A stretch of 64,000 nt of DNA from Chelatococcus asaccharovorans (GCF_003201475.1 NZ_QJJK01000001.1:932205-996204); one strand, 5' to 3'. Numbered from the stretch's first letter, positions 34,879-43,924 are shown. Translations and numbers: made by a program. The notes: generated by a model not told the origin, from the letters alone.

Positions 34879-37593
34879 ATGCCCACGTTGTGCACGAAGT
34901 TCGTCCCGCCGCTGGAACCTCTCGGGATGCTGGACCGTGCGCGCCTGCGCACCCTGGCCAGCGAGGTCGCCCGTCACCGGCTCACCGTCATCCAGGCGCC
35001 CGCCGGCTACGGCAAGACGACCCTGATGGCGCAATGGCACGACGAACTGGCGTCGGGCGGCGCCACCGTAGGCTGGCTGACACTCACCGCACGCGAAAAC
35101 AGCGCCTCCGCCCTCATCGGCTCGATCGCGGCGATGCTGTCGCGCATCCCCGGTCTCGGCGATGAGCTCTGCCCCTTCGCCGCCCATCAGTCCTTTCTCA
35201 ACGCTGACGCCCTGATGGTCCAGGTGATCGAGCGCCTGTCGGCGCACGCCGAGCCCGTCTTCCTGTTCTTCGACGACGTGCATGCGCTCGATGCGGAGGC
35301 GGCGGTGGCGCTGGGCGATTTCGTGGCGCACGCCCCCGGCCAGGTGCATGTCGCCTTCGGCGCGAGGGACACCCGCCATATCGAGCTCGCGGCGATGCGC
35401 GCCTATGGCCAGCTGTACGAAATCGGCTACGCACAGCTCAGCTTCACCATCGCCGAGGCCTCCGCGCTCCTGCTCGGCGCCGGCGCGCCCGGCCTGACGG
35501 ATACTGAAGTCGCCGCGCTCGTCGGCAAGACCGAGGGTTGGGTGACGGGCCTCAAGCTCGCCCTCCTCGGCATGGCCAAGTCCCCGGATCCCAGCGCCTT
35601 CGTGGTGGCGTTCTCGGGCCGCCGCCGGGCGATCGCCGACTATTTCGAGGAGGATGTCTTCGCCGGCCAGCGCCCCGACGTGCAGCGCTTCCTGCTCGAG
35701 ACCGCCGTGCTTGAGCGGCTGACGCCCCGGCTCTGCGAGGCGATGACCGGCGCGGCCGGGGCCGGCACCATGCTGCGGGCCCTCGAGGAGCACGGCCTGT
35801 TCATCGTCCAGATGGACGACGAGGGTGCCAGCTTCCGCTACCATAGCCTGTTCGCCGAGTTCCTGCGGCGCAAGCTGGCCGAGACCGAGCCCGGCGCCGT
35901 CGCCCGGTTTCACCGCCGCGCCGCCGCCTGGTTCGCCGGCGAAGGCCAGGTCGTCGAGGCGCTGGAACACGCGCTTCAGGCACGCGACGACGCCATGCTG
36001 GTCGACCTTTTGGAGCGCAACGCCGACGAGCTGACTTTCAAGGGAAAGATCGGCATCATCGCCCAGTTTGCGGCCGGTTTGACCGCCGAGGCGCTGGCGC
36101 GCGCGCCGCGCACGGTGCTGGCCATCGCCTGGCTGAAGACCCGCAGCCGCAACACTGCCGAGGCCGAGCGTCTGCTGGCCATCGCCCGCGCCCATGTGGC
36201 GGAACTGCGCGCCGGTGACGCCGGCGATCCGGACGCCATCGCCGCCCTCGAGCATACCATCCGCCATCGCGCCATGGTGATCGCCGCCGCGCGCGACGAG
36301 CCGGCGCGGGTGGAGGAGGAGTGCAACTCCCTCATCCAGATCTTCGGCACCCAGCGCCCCTACCTCACCTGCACCGTCTACGGCCAGTTGGCCGCGGCGC
36401 GGCGCGAGCAGTTCCGCTTCGATGGCCTGGAGAAGCTCTACGCGCAGGCCCGCATGCTGGCGGACGAATCGGGCTACCGCTTCGCCAAGATCGCCCTGCA
36501 GGCCTCCGTCGGCCTGTCTCTCCTGGCCGCCGGGCGCACGGAGGCGGCGGCCACCGCCCTGGAACAGGGCCTCGCCGAGAGCGCCCGCTGGGCCGGACCG
36601 AAATCCGGGCTCGGTGCCCTCGTCGCGCTGCCGCTGGCCGACCTCCGCTACGAGGCCAACGATCTCGACGCGGCGCGCCGGCTGGTCGACGACCATCTGC
36701 CCGTCTCGCGCGAGATCTGCTTCGTCGACCAGCTCCAGGCGGGCCATGTGGTGCGGGCGCGCCTGCATGCCAGCGCTGGCGACATGGCCGGAGCGCGCCG
36801 GGCGCTCGACGAAGCCATGGAGGTGGCGCATGAGGGCGACCTGGAGCGACTTCGCCTCGCCGTGATTCACGAGCAGGTGCGTCTGCTGCTGCGCAACGGC
36901 CAGCCCGAGGCGGCGCTCCAGCATGCCGCCGCCGCCAAGCTTCCCGACAAACCGGATGGCCTCGGCCCGGCCGGCAATGCCACCTCGCGTGACGATCTCC
37001 GCGCTGCCATCTGGGTGCGCATCGCCATGAGCCGCGATCAGATGGCCGAAGCCCTCGCCCTCGCCAAGCAGTGGCGGGCCTTCTGCGCCAGCCGCGGCGC
37101 GCGGCGCGCCGGCATCCGCTGGAACATCCTGGCGGCCCAGATCCTGATGATCAACGGCGATCCGCGTGCGGCGCAGCGCCTGATGCGCGAGGCGATCGCC
37201 CTCGCCTCCAATGCCAATGTGGTGCGCAGTTTCCTCGACGAGGGCACCGCCGTGCTCACCATCCTCACGGAGGCCTATGGCGATGCGCTCGAATCGCAGC
37301 ACCCGACCGACCTGTTCGCCCGCCACGTGCTCGACGCCTTCCGCAGCCGGCGGACGGCGCCGGTCGTCGCGGTGGTGCCGGGCGACGAGGGCCTCTACGG
37401 CCGGCTGAGCGGCAAGGAACTGGAAATCCTGACGCTGGTCGGCTGCGGCATGCGCAACCGCGAGATCGGCAACCGCCTCGGCCTCTCCGAGGGCTCGGTC
37501 AAGTGGTACATGCAGCAGGTCTACGACAAGGTCGGCATCCGCCGCCGCTCCCAGGCGGTCGAACGGGCCAGGCAATTCGGCCTGATCGCCTGA
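34879..37593 (+). CDS. LAL-type LuxR family ATP-dependent regulator 2
   Basis: A 904-residue paralogue of the regulator at 14240: Walker A PAGYGKTT at residues 41-48, Walker B VFLFFDDVH, TPR-like central repeats and a C-terminal LuxR HTH. Its last 69 residues are identical to regulator 1, and 37432-37597 is identical in DNA to 16781-16946, including the first bases after the stop. The rest of the protein is clearly diverged. I infer a second sensor, probably for another ligand, acting on the same operators. It is divergent from the SDR-racemase unit and has an upstream poly-C tract. Confidence 0.92.
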   Translation: MPTLCTKFVPPLEPLGMLDRARLRTLASEVARHRLTVIQAPAGYGKTTLMAQWHDELASGGATVGWLTLTARENSASALIGSIAAMLSRIPGLGDELCPFAAHQSFLNADALMVQVIERLSAHAEPVFLFFDDVHALDAEAAVALGDFVAHAPGQVHVAFGARDTRHIELAAMRAYGQLYEIGYAQLSFTIAEASALLLGAGAPGLTDTEVAALVGKTEGWVTGLKLALLGMAKSPDPSAFVVAFSGRRRAIADYFEEDVFAGQRPDVQRFLLETAVLERLTPRLCEAMTGAAGAGTMLRALEEHGLFIVQMDDEGASFRYHSLFAEFLRRKLAETEPGAVARFHRRAAAWFAGEGQVVEALEHALQARDDAMLVDLLERNADELTFKGKIGIIAQFAAGLTAEALARAPRTVLAIAWLKTRSRNTAEAERLLAIARAHVAELRAGDAGDPDAIAALEHTIRHRAMVIAAARDEPARVEEECNSLIQIFGTQRPYLTCTVYGQLAAARREQFRFDGLEKLYAQARMLADESGYRFAKIALQASVGLSLLAAGRTEAAATALEQGLAESARWAGPKSGLGALVALPLADLRYEANDLDAARRLVDDHLPVSREICFVDQLQAGHVVRARLHASAGDMAGARRALDEAMEVAHEGDLERLRLAVIHEQVRLLLRNGQPEAALQHAAAAKLPDKPDGLGPAGNATSRDDLRAAIWVRIAMSRDQMAEALALAKQWRAFCASRGARRAGIRWNILAAQILMINGDPRAAQRLMREAIALASNANVVRSFLDEGTAVLTILTEAYGDALESQHPTDLFARHVLDAFRSRRTAPVVAVVPGDEGLYGRLSGKELEILTLVGCGMRNREIGNRLGLSEGSVKWYMQQVYDKVGIRRRSQAVERARQFGLIA

Positions 37594-37722
37594 AGGCCGA
37601 CGGGCGCGGCCCGGACGCACGCCATCCGGCGGGTTCCGGTGCCACGACGGCGGCGCCCGCGCGGGCCCGGCATGACGGACCCGCCGCACCCTCTCATCCC
37701 CGGCCGCGGGAAGTGCTGGGTC

Positions 37723-37830
37723 GCTAGAGCATTTTCGCGTTTCTCCGAATCGCGAAAATGATCCATGTCTTTGTTTTAGCGCATTTTCTTCACGCGAACC
37801 GGTGTCCACTTCGCTCGAAAATGCTCTAGC
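37723..37830. repeat. Intergenic palindromic repeat, GAGCATTTTC type
   Basis: A 108-bp element with perfect 15-bp terminal inverted repeats GCTAGAGCATTTTCG / CGAAAATGCTCTAGC and an internal dyad (TTTCGCGTTTCTCCGA / TCGCGAAAATG). It includes ACCGGTGTCCACTTCGCTCG, which I recall as a widespread repeat family of Hyphomicrobiales. It lies between LAL regulator 2 and the convergent SnoaL gene and may fold in RNA. Confidence 0.75.
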
Positions 37831-37833
37831 CGT

Positions 37834-38226
37834 TCAGGGCGTGTCGGCCGCCACCAGTGCGGCCGTATCCCAGTAGTAGGGGACGATCTCGCGCAGCTTG
37901 CCGTCGCGAAACCGCCACAGCTCCATCACCGTCGTGTCGAAGGCGGTGCCGGTGCGGCGCGAGCGGCCGGTCAGCTGCAAGCGCAGCACTATGGTGTCCG
38001 CGGTCTCGCCGAGGAACTCGATTGGCACAGCCTTCACGCCCGCCCAGGCGCCGACGATCTGCTTGCACAGCGCCTTCCAGCCGGCGATGCCGCGCCAGGC
38101 CCCGCCATAGGGCAGGCCCTCCGCCTCGTGGCATACGAAATCCGGGTCCATCATCGCGCCGAGGGTTTCGAAGTCGCCCTTGTCGAGCGCGGCGAAGAAC
38201 GCTTCGCAGAATGCCCTGTATGCCAT
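37834..38226 (-). CDS. SnoaL-like (ketosteroid isomerase-like) protein
   Basis: A 130-residue NTF2-fold protein: AFFAALDKGDFETLGAMMDP, DFVCHEAEGLPYGG, WRFRDGKLREIVPYYWDTAA. The WxFRDGKI-like segment with a histidine/aspartate-rich pocket is typical of SnoaL-like cyclases and isomerases. I choose the ATG at 38226, with GGGG upstream; a GTG at 38232 lacks a ribosome site. It is 29 bp after the acyl-CoA dehydrogenase stop and in the same transcript. Substrate is unknown. Confidence 0.82.
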   Translation of the reverse strand: MAYRAFCEAFFAALDKGDFETLGAMMDPDFVCHEAEGLPYGGAWRGIAGWKALCKQIVGAWAGVKAVPIEFLGETADTIVLRLQLTGRSRRTGTAFDTTVMELWRFRDGKLREIVPYYWDTAALVAADTP

Positions 38227-38255
38227 ATTCACCCCAGTTCAGCTCCGATACGTCC

Positions 38256-39413
38256 TCAGTTCATCTTGCGGTCGTCGAGACCGATCGACCGGGAGATGAT
38301 CTCCTTCATGATCTCGGACGAGCCGGCGAAGATGCGCGTGACGCGGGCATCGGTGAACATCCGCGAGATGCGGTATTCCTCCATGTAGCCCGCCCCGCCG
38401 TGCAACTGGACGCAGGCGTCCGTCACCCGCCCCTCGACCTCGCTGGAAAACAGCTTGGCCTCGGCCGCGACCTCGGCCGTGAGGCGGTCGGCGTTGTAGA
38501 GCAGCACGCACTGGTCGATGAAGGTCTGCGCCACGTCGAGCTGCGTCCGCAGGTCGGCCATCACGAAGCGTGTGTTCTGGAAGGCGCCGATGGGACGGCC
38601 GAAGGCCCGCCGCTCGCGGACGTAGTCGAGCGTCAGGTCGAAGGCCGTCTGGGCGGCCGCCATGGAGCCGACCGAGGCGATGAGGCGCTCGCAGGACAGG
38701 AAGCGTGCCAGATAGGCGAAGGCCTGGGTCGGATCGCCGAGCACGTTGTCCTTCGGCACCTTGACGTCGTGGAAGAACAGCTCCGAGGTGTCCTGGGCCG
38801 ACATTCCCATCTTCTTCAGGCGCCGCCCGCGCTCGAAACCGGGCATGCCGGCCTCGACGATGAACAGCCCGAGCCCGCTGCGCTTGTCGGGCACGGTACG
38901 CGCCACGACGATGACGAGATCCGCCAGCTGCCCGTTCGAGATGTAGGTCTTGGAACCGTTGAGCAGCCAGTGGTCGCCCTTGTCCTCGGCATGGCTGCGG
39001 ATGCCGCCGATGTCCGAGCCAGCGCCCGGCTCCGAGATGGCGACGGCGAGGATGGTCTCGCCCGAGATGCATTTCGGCAGAAAGCGCTGCTTCTGCGCCT
39101 CACTGCCGAGGCCGCCGATATAGGGCGCCACCAGCCCCGAATGCAGGTTGATGTAGAAGCCGAGCTCGCCGTTGCGGATGTTCTCCTCGTAGACGATCTG
39201 CTCGTAGCGGAAATCCTTGACCCCCGCGCCGCCATAGGCCTCGTCGGCCCACATCAGCAGATAGCCGAGCTTCCCGGCCTTCAGATAGGCCTCGCGGTCG
39301 ACATAGCCCTGCTCGCGCCAGCGCTCGCCATGGGGGGCGATCTCGCGCTGGAAGAAGCGGCGCACGCCGTCGCGGAACTGCTCGTGCTCGGGTTCGAAGA
39401 TCAGACGCTGCAT
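38256..39413 (-). CDS. Acyl-CoA dehydrogenase, copy 2 (long-chain type)
   Basis: A 385-residue dehydrogenase with AISEPGAGSDIGGIR, the flavin segment NGSKTYISNGQLADL, AFGRPIGAFQNTRF and a C-terminus RIFAGSSEIMKEIISRSIG like that of long-chain acyl-CoA dehydrogenase. The usual glutamate in the IYEGT position is Ala; a glutamate in LSCERLIAS fits the helix G base of the long-chain and isovaleryl group. The ATG at 39413 is preferred; the longer frame to 39569 lacks similarity and runs through an operator-like site. SnoaL-like gene follows. Confidence 0.91.
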   Translation of the reverse strand: MQRLIFEPEHEQFRDGVRRFFQREIAPHGERWREQGYVDREAYLKAGKLGYLLMWADEAYGGAGVKDFRYEQIVYEENIRNGELGFYINLHSGLVAPYIGGLGSEAQKQRFLPKCISGETILAVAISEPGAGSDIGGIRSHAEDKGDHWLLNGSKTYISNGQLADLVIVVARTVPDKRSGLGLFIVEAGMPGFERGRRLKKMGMSAQDTSELFFHDVKVPKDNVLGDPTQAFAYLARFLSCERLIASVGSMAAAQTAFDLTLDYVRERRAFGRPIGAFQNTRFVMADLRTQLDVAQTFIDQCVLLYNADRLTAEVAAEAKLFSSEVEGRVTDACVQLHGGAGYMEEYRISRMFTDARVTRIFAGSSEIMKEIISRSIGLDDRKMN

Positions 39414-39537
39414 GGCGGAGGCTCCGGGACGCGCTCGACGGGTCCAGTCGTGGATGACGGCGATGGCAGGGCATCGCGCGCCAGGGACCGTGGGCATGAC
39501 ATCACCCGTCATTGCCGCGGCGCCACCATGGTCCGCA

Positions 39538-39553
39538 CCTACCGAAAGAAAGG
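39538..39553 (-). promoter_or_regulatory. Variant operator candidate, site V1
   Basis: On the minus strand CCTTTC-TTTC-GGTAGG. It differs from the main consensus at two positions and almost equals site V2 (42578): the 26 bases beginning with the palindrome match there at all but two positions, so this may be a conserved element with its flank. It is 124 bp before the acyl-CoA dehydrogenase start. Confidence 0.45.
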
Positions 39554-39565
39554 GCGCGTCCCCGC

Positions 39566-41188
39566 TCAACCGTGGCCGGCGGCAAGCTCGGCCGCGATGC
39601 GGTCACGCAGCCGGTGCTTCTGCACCTTGGTGGCCGACATCGGCCAATCCTGCACGAAGCGCAAATAGCGCGGGATCTTGTAGCGGGCGATCTTGCCGGC
39701 GCAGTAGGCGAGCACGTCGTCGGCGCTGAGCTCGGCGCCGCTCATCAGCTCGATGAAGGCGGCGACGACCTCGCCGTAGCGCTCGTCCGGCGCACCGACC
39801 ACCTGCGCCTGCTTGACCGCAGGATGGGAACACAGAAAGGATTCGACCTCGAGCGCCGAGACATTCTCGCCGCCGACCTTGAGCTGGTCCTTGAAACGCC
39901 CGTGGAAGCGCAGCCGTCCGCCGGGATCGACCGAGCCGATGTCGCCGGTCCGGCAGAAGCCATCCGGGGTGAAGGCCGCCGCCGTGAGTCCCGCATCGCC
40001 GAAATAGCCATCGAACAGGCCAACACCGCGGATCTCGATCTCGCCCGGCTGGCCGGGGCCGGCCGGCTGCTGCGTCTCCGGATCCACGATGCGGACGTCC
40101 CATCCCGGCAATGGCGTGCCGCAGGTGGTGAGCCTATCCTCGGCGCTGTCGTCCGGCGGGCTGAAGGTGACGGCGCCGCAGGCCTCGGTCAGGCCGAACG
40201 CACTGCACAGGGTCGCCGTGGGAAAGGCCGTCTGGATCTTCATCTGCACATCGGGCGGCGCCACGCTGAACACGTAGCGGGCGCTGCCGAAGTCAGCCTT
40301 CGCGAAGCGCGGATGGTCCATGATCGCCAGGGTGATCGGCGGAAAAAGCGGATAGAGCACGGTCGGCCGGAAGCGCTCCACGAGGTCGAAGGCAGCGTCC
40401 GGTGTGAAGTGGCGCATGCCGATGTAGAAGCCGCCTCGCGACAACACCAGCGACATGAAGATGATGCCGCCCACGTGGAACATCGGCAGCGGGCACCACC
40501 AGATGTCGCGCTCGCCGATGGCATAGCGTTCGGCGAGCCTGGCCGCGGTCGACAGGAAGGCGCGGCTCGAGAGGATGCAGGCCTTGGGGTTGGCGGTGGT
40601 TCCGGAGGTGTACATCAACAGGAACGGCGCCGTGGCCGCCGGCGCCTCGCCCTCGTCCGGCAGCGGCAGGGCGAGTGCCCGGTCGCGCAGCGCCGCCGCC
40701 TCGACGAAGGCCGGGCGTGGCGCGCCGATCTGAACGATGGCCCTGAGCCCGGGGACGCCGTCGATCGCCAGCGCGCCGGCGTCGGTCTGCGTCTCTAGCC
40801 CCGGCAAGGCCGAGGCGAGCAGTTCGGCGAAATTGACGACGTCGTCGATCGCATCGGTGGTGTAGATCGCCGCCATGCCGGAATCGACGATGATGTGGCG
40901 CGTCTCGATCGTCTTGAAGCGGGTGTTCATCGGCACCGTGACGACGCCGATCATCGCGGCGCCGATCATGATCTCGACGAAGTCGACCGAGGTCGGCATC
41001 AGGATGCCGAGTCGATCCCCCGCCCCGAGCCCGAGCACCTTCAGCTCCCGCGCCCGGATGCCGGCATTGTCGAGGAGCGCGCCGTAGGTGCGGCGATCGT
41101 CGCCGATCAGCAGCGCGGTCGCCTCCGGCCGGAGGTGCGCCACGCGACGCACCATCCGGATGTAGCTGTCCTCGACGGCTTCGGTCAT
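39566..41188 (-). CDS. AMP-dependent acyl-CoA ligase, copy 3
   Basis: A 540-residue ANL ligase: phosphate loop YTSGTTANPKAC, FGLTEACG, CRTGDIG, KDQLKVGGENVSALEVES and C-terminal SATKVQKHRL. The ATG at 41188 follows GAGGAGG; an earlier frame to 41314 crosses the promoter region. Product and substrate are as for the other three ligases, with an unknown acid. The gene ends before the acyl-CoA dehydrogenase unit in the same direction. Operator site 8 lies 100 bp upstream with a TAGATT -10 box. Confidence 0.9.
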   Translation of the reverse strand: MTEAVEDSYIRMVRRVAHLRPEATALLIGDDRRTYGALLDNAGIRARELKVLGLGAGDRLGILMPTSVDFVEIMIGAAMIGVVTVPMNTRFKTIETRHIIVDSGMAAIYTTDAIDDVVNFAELLASALPGLETQTDAGALAIDGVPGLRAIVQIGAPRPAFVEAAALRDRALALPLPDEGEAPAATAPFLLMYTSGTTANPKACILSSRAFLSTAARLAERYAIGERDIWWCPLPMFHVGGIIFMSLVLSRGGFYIGMRHFTPDAAFDLVERFRPTVLYPLFPPITLAIMDHPRFAKADFGSARYVFSVAPPDVQMKIQTAFPTATLCSAFGLTEACGAVTFSPPDDSAEDRLTTCGTPLPGWDVRIVDPETQQPAGPGQPGEIEIRGVGLFDGYFGDAGLTAAAFTPDGFCRTGDIGSVDPGGRLRFHGRFKDQLKVGGENVSALEVESFLCSHPAVKQAQVVGAPDERYGEVVAAFIELMSGAELSADDVLAYCAGKIARYKIPRYLRFVQDWPMSATKVQKHRLRDRIAAELAAGHG

Positions 41189-41261
41189 CGGCCTCCTCCT
41201 CGGCGGGGCGTCGCCTGCTTCGGGCGCCCGCATGGTGCCGTGCCGGCCGCCGGCGACCTTG

Positions 41262-41267
41262 AATCTA
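41262..41267 (-). promoter_or_regulatory. Predicted -10 box of ligase copy 3
   Basis: TAGATT on the minus strand, starting exactly 21 bp after operator site 8. This repeats the geometry of site 4 on the plus strand. Confidence 0.5.
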
Positions 41268-41288
41268 AGGGCAGGCCCGCGGAAAACG

Positions 41289-41304
41289 CCTATCTCAAGA
41301 TAGG
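41289..41304 (-). promoter_or_regulatory. Palindromic operator candidate, site 8
   Basis: CCTATC-TCAA-GATAGG, exact halves. It precedes the CoA ligase by 100 bp; the centre is about 41.5 bp from the inferred transcription start. Confidence 0.72.
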
Positions 41305-41404
41305 CCGGCGCCATCGCCCGCGCATGTAATTCCCACGAAGACTGCAGTATTCATTCGCGCGACACAAGTAGAGCGATACCACAGCCTGCGCTGCCGGCGC
41401 CTGC

Positions 41405-42460
41405 CTAGCCGGCGATCTCCGCGAACCGCCGGGCGGATACGGGCGTGGCGTGCCAGGTGACGACGCAGCCTTCGTCCACCGGCTCCAGCTCGCCGGTGCG
41501 GCGCAGCAGGTTCACATGCGACAGAAGGTCGGCGATGCGCAGGGGCAGCATGCCCAGCTTCGTATGGGGGATGAGCGCGTCGAGCAGAGCCCGCACCGTC
41601 ATCGGTCGCCCGGCACAGGCCTCGACCAGGCTGGCGCAGCGCCGGGCGTGGTGGGCGCGCGTCTCGCGCAACTGGTCGGGTGCCCCGCGAAACGGCAGGC
41701 CGTGCCCGGGCAAGACCAGGGTCCGCGCTCCGACGTGCCCGTCGAACAGCGCCAGATAGTCGAGATAGTCGCCAAGCGGCGTCTCCCCGGGCTCCTCGGG
41801 CCGCGTGCCCACGAAGGGTGACTGGCCCGGCAGCATCTGGTCGCCGGGCAACAGGATGTCGCGCCCGGGGCTGACGAGGCTGAGGGGAGCGGGCGAATGG
41901 CCGCCGGGGCCAGACAGCACCTGCCACGCCGTTCCCGCCATGGCAATAGCCGGTTCGTCATCCAGCATGACCGGTGCCTCGGGCAGCGGCCCCATCTTGG
42001 AATCGATCGGCTCGGAACGTTCGCGCAGCATCCGCGCCTCGTCCGGATCGCAGCCCATGCGCAGGAGATGCGCCTCGAAGCGGTCCGCCTTGTCGGCGGG
42101 CTGCGGCTCAGCACTTCCGACCAGCGCGTCCCACTCGCCCCGGGAGGTAAGGATCGCCGCATCGGAGACATTCTGCAGCCATCCCGCCGCACCGGCATGG
42201 TCGGCGTGAAAGTGGGTAAGGATGACCCGGCCAAGGCTCCGCAAGCCACCGAGTGGGGCGAGGATCTCGCCCCACGCCTGGCGGGTGCGCGCATCGTCGA
42301 CGCCGGCGTCGATGGCCGTCCAGCGATCACCGTCGCGCAGAAGGTAGATATTGACGTGATCGAGGCTGTAGGGGATGGCCACACGGACCCAGAGCAGGTC
42401 GTCGGCAATCGCCACGGGGGTGTTGAACGGCGGGGGAGTATCGACGAGGAACTGCGGCAT
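41405..42460 (-). CDS. Metallo-beta-lactamase-fold hydrolase
   Basis: A 351-residue MBL-fold protein with the metal motif THFHADHAG (HxHxDH), downstream histidines in GHSPAPLSL and PGHGLPF, and a C-terminal winged-helix-like part as in glyoxalase II/LACTB2-like hydrolases. Likely hydrolyses a thioester or lactone, for example releasing a dead-end acyl-CoA. I choose the ATG at 42460; the longer frame to 42661 includes a 3-copy tandem repeat and the divergent promoter region. It is convergent with nothing and divergent from the thiolase gene. Confidence 0.85.
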   Translation of the reverse strand: MPQFLVDTPPPFNTPVAIADDLLWVRVAIPYSLDHVNIYLLRDGDRWTAIDAGVDDARTRQAWGEILAPLGGLRSLGRVILTHFHADHAGAAGWLQNVSDAAILTSRGEWDALVGSAEPQPADKADRFEAHLLRMGCDPDEARMLRERSEPIDSKMGPLPEAPVMLDDEPAIAMAGTAWQVLSGPGGHSPAPLSLVSPGRDILLPGDQMLPGQSPFVGTRPEEPGETPLGDYLDYLALFDGHVGARTLVLPGHGLPFRGAPDQLRETRAHHARRCASLVEACAGRPMTVRALLDALIPHTKLGMLPLRIADLLSHVNLLRRTGELEPVDEGCVVTWHATPVSARRFAEIAG

Positions 42461-42475
42461 CGGGTGAGCAAGACT

Positions 42476-42520
42476 TCCTGGCAACGAGGTCCTTGGCAAC
42501 GAGGTCCTTGGCAACGGGGT
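42476..42520. repeat. Tandem repeat, 3 x 15 bp
   Basis: Three nearly identical 15-bp units (TTGGCAACGAGGTCC phase), the last with one change. They lie just upstream of the hydrolase start and within the region shared with the thiolase promoter. A slippage-prone leader, not coding. Confidence 0.75.
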
Positions 42521-42577
42521 TCCCCGACGGACTTTGAACACTGCGGCGATCATGGTGCCGCCTGCCGGCGAGGCCAA

Positions 42578-42593
42578 CCTTTCTTTTGGTAGG
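42578..42593 (+). promoter_or_regulatory. Variant operator candidate, site V2
   Basis: CCTTTC-TTTT-GGTAGG followed by TGCGG, in front of the thiolase (66 bp to the ATG). It matches site V1 at 39538 closely and keeps the 6-4-6 form of the main consensus with changes in both halves. Confidence 0.45.
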
Positions 42594-42659
42594 TGCGGCC
42601 CATTTTGCGCTGCGGCATTGGGGGATGGAATGCCCTGCGCGGGCCTCAGATCCTGGATC

Positions 42660-43874
42660 ATGCCAATGACCGAAGCCTTTATTTACGACCATGCGCGCAC
42701 GCCTCGCGGCCGGGGTCGTCCTGACGGCGCCCTGCATGAAGTGACGGCGGTGCAACTCGCCGCGCAGATGTTGGGCGCTGTGCGCGACCGCAACAGCCTC
42801 GACACGGCGCTGGTCGACGATGTCATCCTCGGCTGTGCCCAGCCGGTGGGCGAGCAGGGCGGCAATATCGGCCGCGCCGCGGTGATGACCGCAGGCTATG
42901 CCGACAGCGTCGCAGGCCAGCAGGTGCACCGGTTCTGCGCGTCCGCGCTGGAGGCCGTCAACAACGCCGCCGCACAGGTGATGGTGGGAGCGGCGGATGC
43001 CGCCATCGGCGGCGGCGTGGAATCCATGTCGCGCGTCTCTATGGGCGCTGACAGCGGGGCTTGGACCGCCGATCCGACGGTCGCCTACGACACCTATTTC
43101 GCGCCGCAGGGTATCGGCGCCGACCTGATCGCCAGTATCGACGGCTTCAGCCGGACAGATGTGGACAGCTACGCAGTCGAAAGCCAGCGCCGTGCCGCCG
43201 AGGCCTGGCGAGAGGGGCGTTTTGCGCGCTCGGTCGTGCCGGTGCGCGACGTACTCGGGGACGTGCTGCTCGACCATGACGAGCACATGCGTCCGGGAAC
43301 GACGCTGGAGCAGTTGGCGGCACTCAAGCCGGCCTTCACGGCGCTGGGCGAGAAGGCCGGCTTCGATCTGGTCGGCATGCAGAAATATCCCGCGCTCACC
43401 GCCGTGAACCACGTCCATACCGGCGGTAATTCGTCGGGCATCGTGGATGGGGCGGCCGCGGTGCTGGTCGGCAGCAGGGCCTTCGGCGAGCGGGCAGGCC
43501 TCAAGCCCCGTGCCCGGGTGCGTGCCTTCACCTCCATCGGCAGCGAGCCGACGATCATGCTCACAGCGCCGGCCGAGGTCACGCGCAAATGCCTGTCGCG
43601 GGCCGGCATGCGCGTGTCGGATATCGATCTCTTCGAACTCAACGAGGCTTTTGCCTCGGTGGTTCTGCGCTTCATGGCGCAACTCGAGCTCGACCACGCC
43701 AAGGTCAATGTCAACGGCGGGGCGATTGCCATGGGTCACCCCCTGGGTGCCACCGGTGCGATGATCACGGGCATTGTGCTGGACGAGCTGGAGCGGCGCG
43801 GCCTTGGAACCGCGCTCGTGACGCTGTGCGCTGGCAACGGTCTCGGGACCGCCACCATCATCGAGCGCGTCTGA
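42660..43874 (+). CDS. Acetyl-CoA acyltransferase (thiolase)
   Basis: A 404-residue thiolase: acyl-accepting cysteine in [20 protein letters not shown], active-site His in [16 protein letters not shown] and second cysteine in [10 protein letters not shown]. It cleaves 3-ketoacyl-CoA into acetyl- or propionyl-CoA and a shorter acyl-CoA. An ATG at 42666 is an alternative start. It heads a unit with the FadB-like fusion protein 51 bp downstream, so together they supply the last steps of beta-oxidation. Confidence 0.9.
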   Translation: MPMTEAFIYDHARTPRGRGRPDGALHEVTAVQLAAQMLGAVRDRNSLDTALVDDVILGCAQPVGEQGGNIGRAAVMTAGYADSVAGQQVHRFCASALEAVNNAAAQVMVGAADAAIGGGVESMSRVSMGADSGAWTADPTVAYDTYFAPQGIGADLIASIDGFSRTDVDSYAVESQRRAAEAWREGRFARSVVPVRDVLGDVLLDHDEHMRPGTTLEQLAALKPAFTALGEKAGFDLVGMQKYPALTAVNHVHTGGNSSGIVDGAAAVLVGSRAFGERAGLKPRARVRAFTSIGSEPTIMLTAPAEVTRKCLSRAGMRVSDIDLFELNEAFASVVLRFMAQLELDHAKVNVNGGAIAMGHPLGATGAMITGIVLDELERRGLGTALVTLCAGNGLGTATIIERV

Positions 43875-43924
43875 GACGCGTTCCGGCCAGTTCTGCGGCC
43901 TGAGCCGCGACACGAGACATCATC

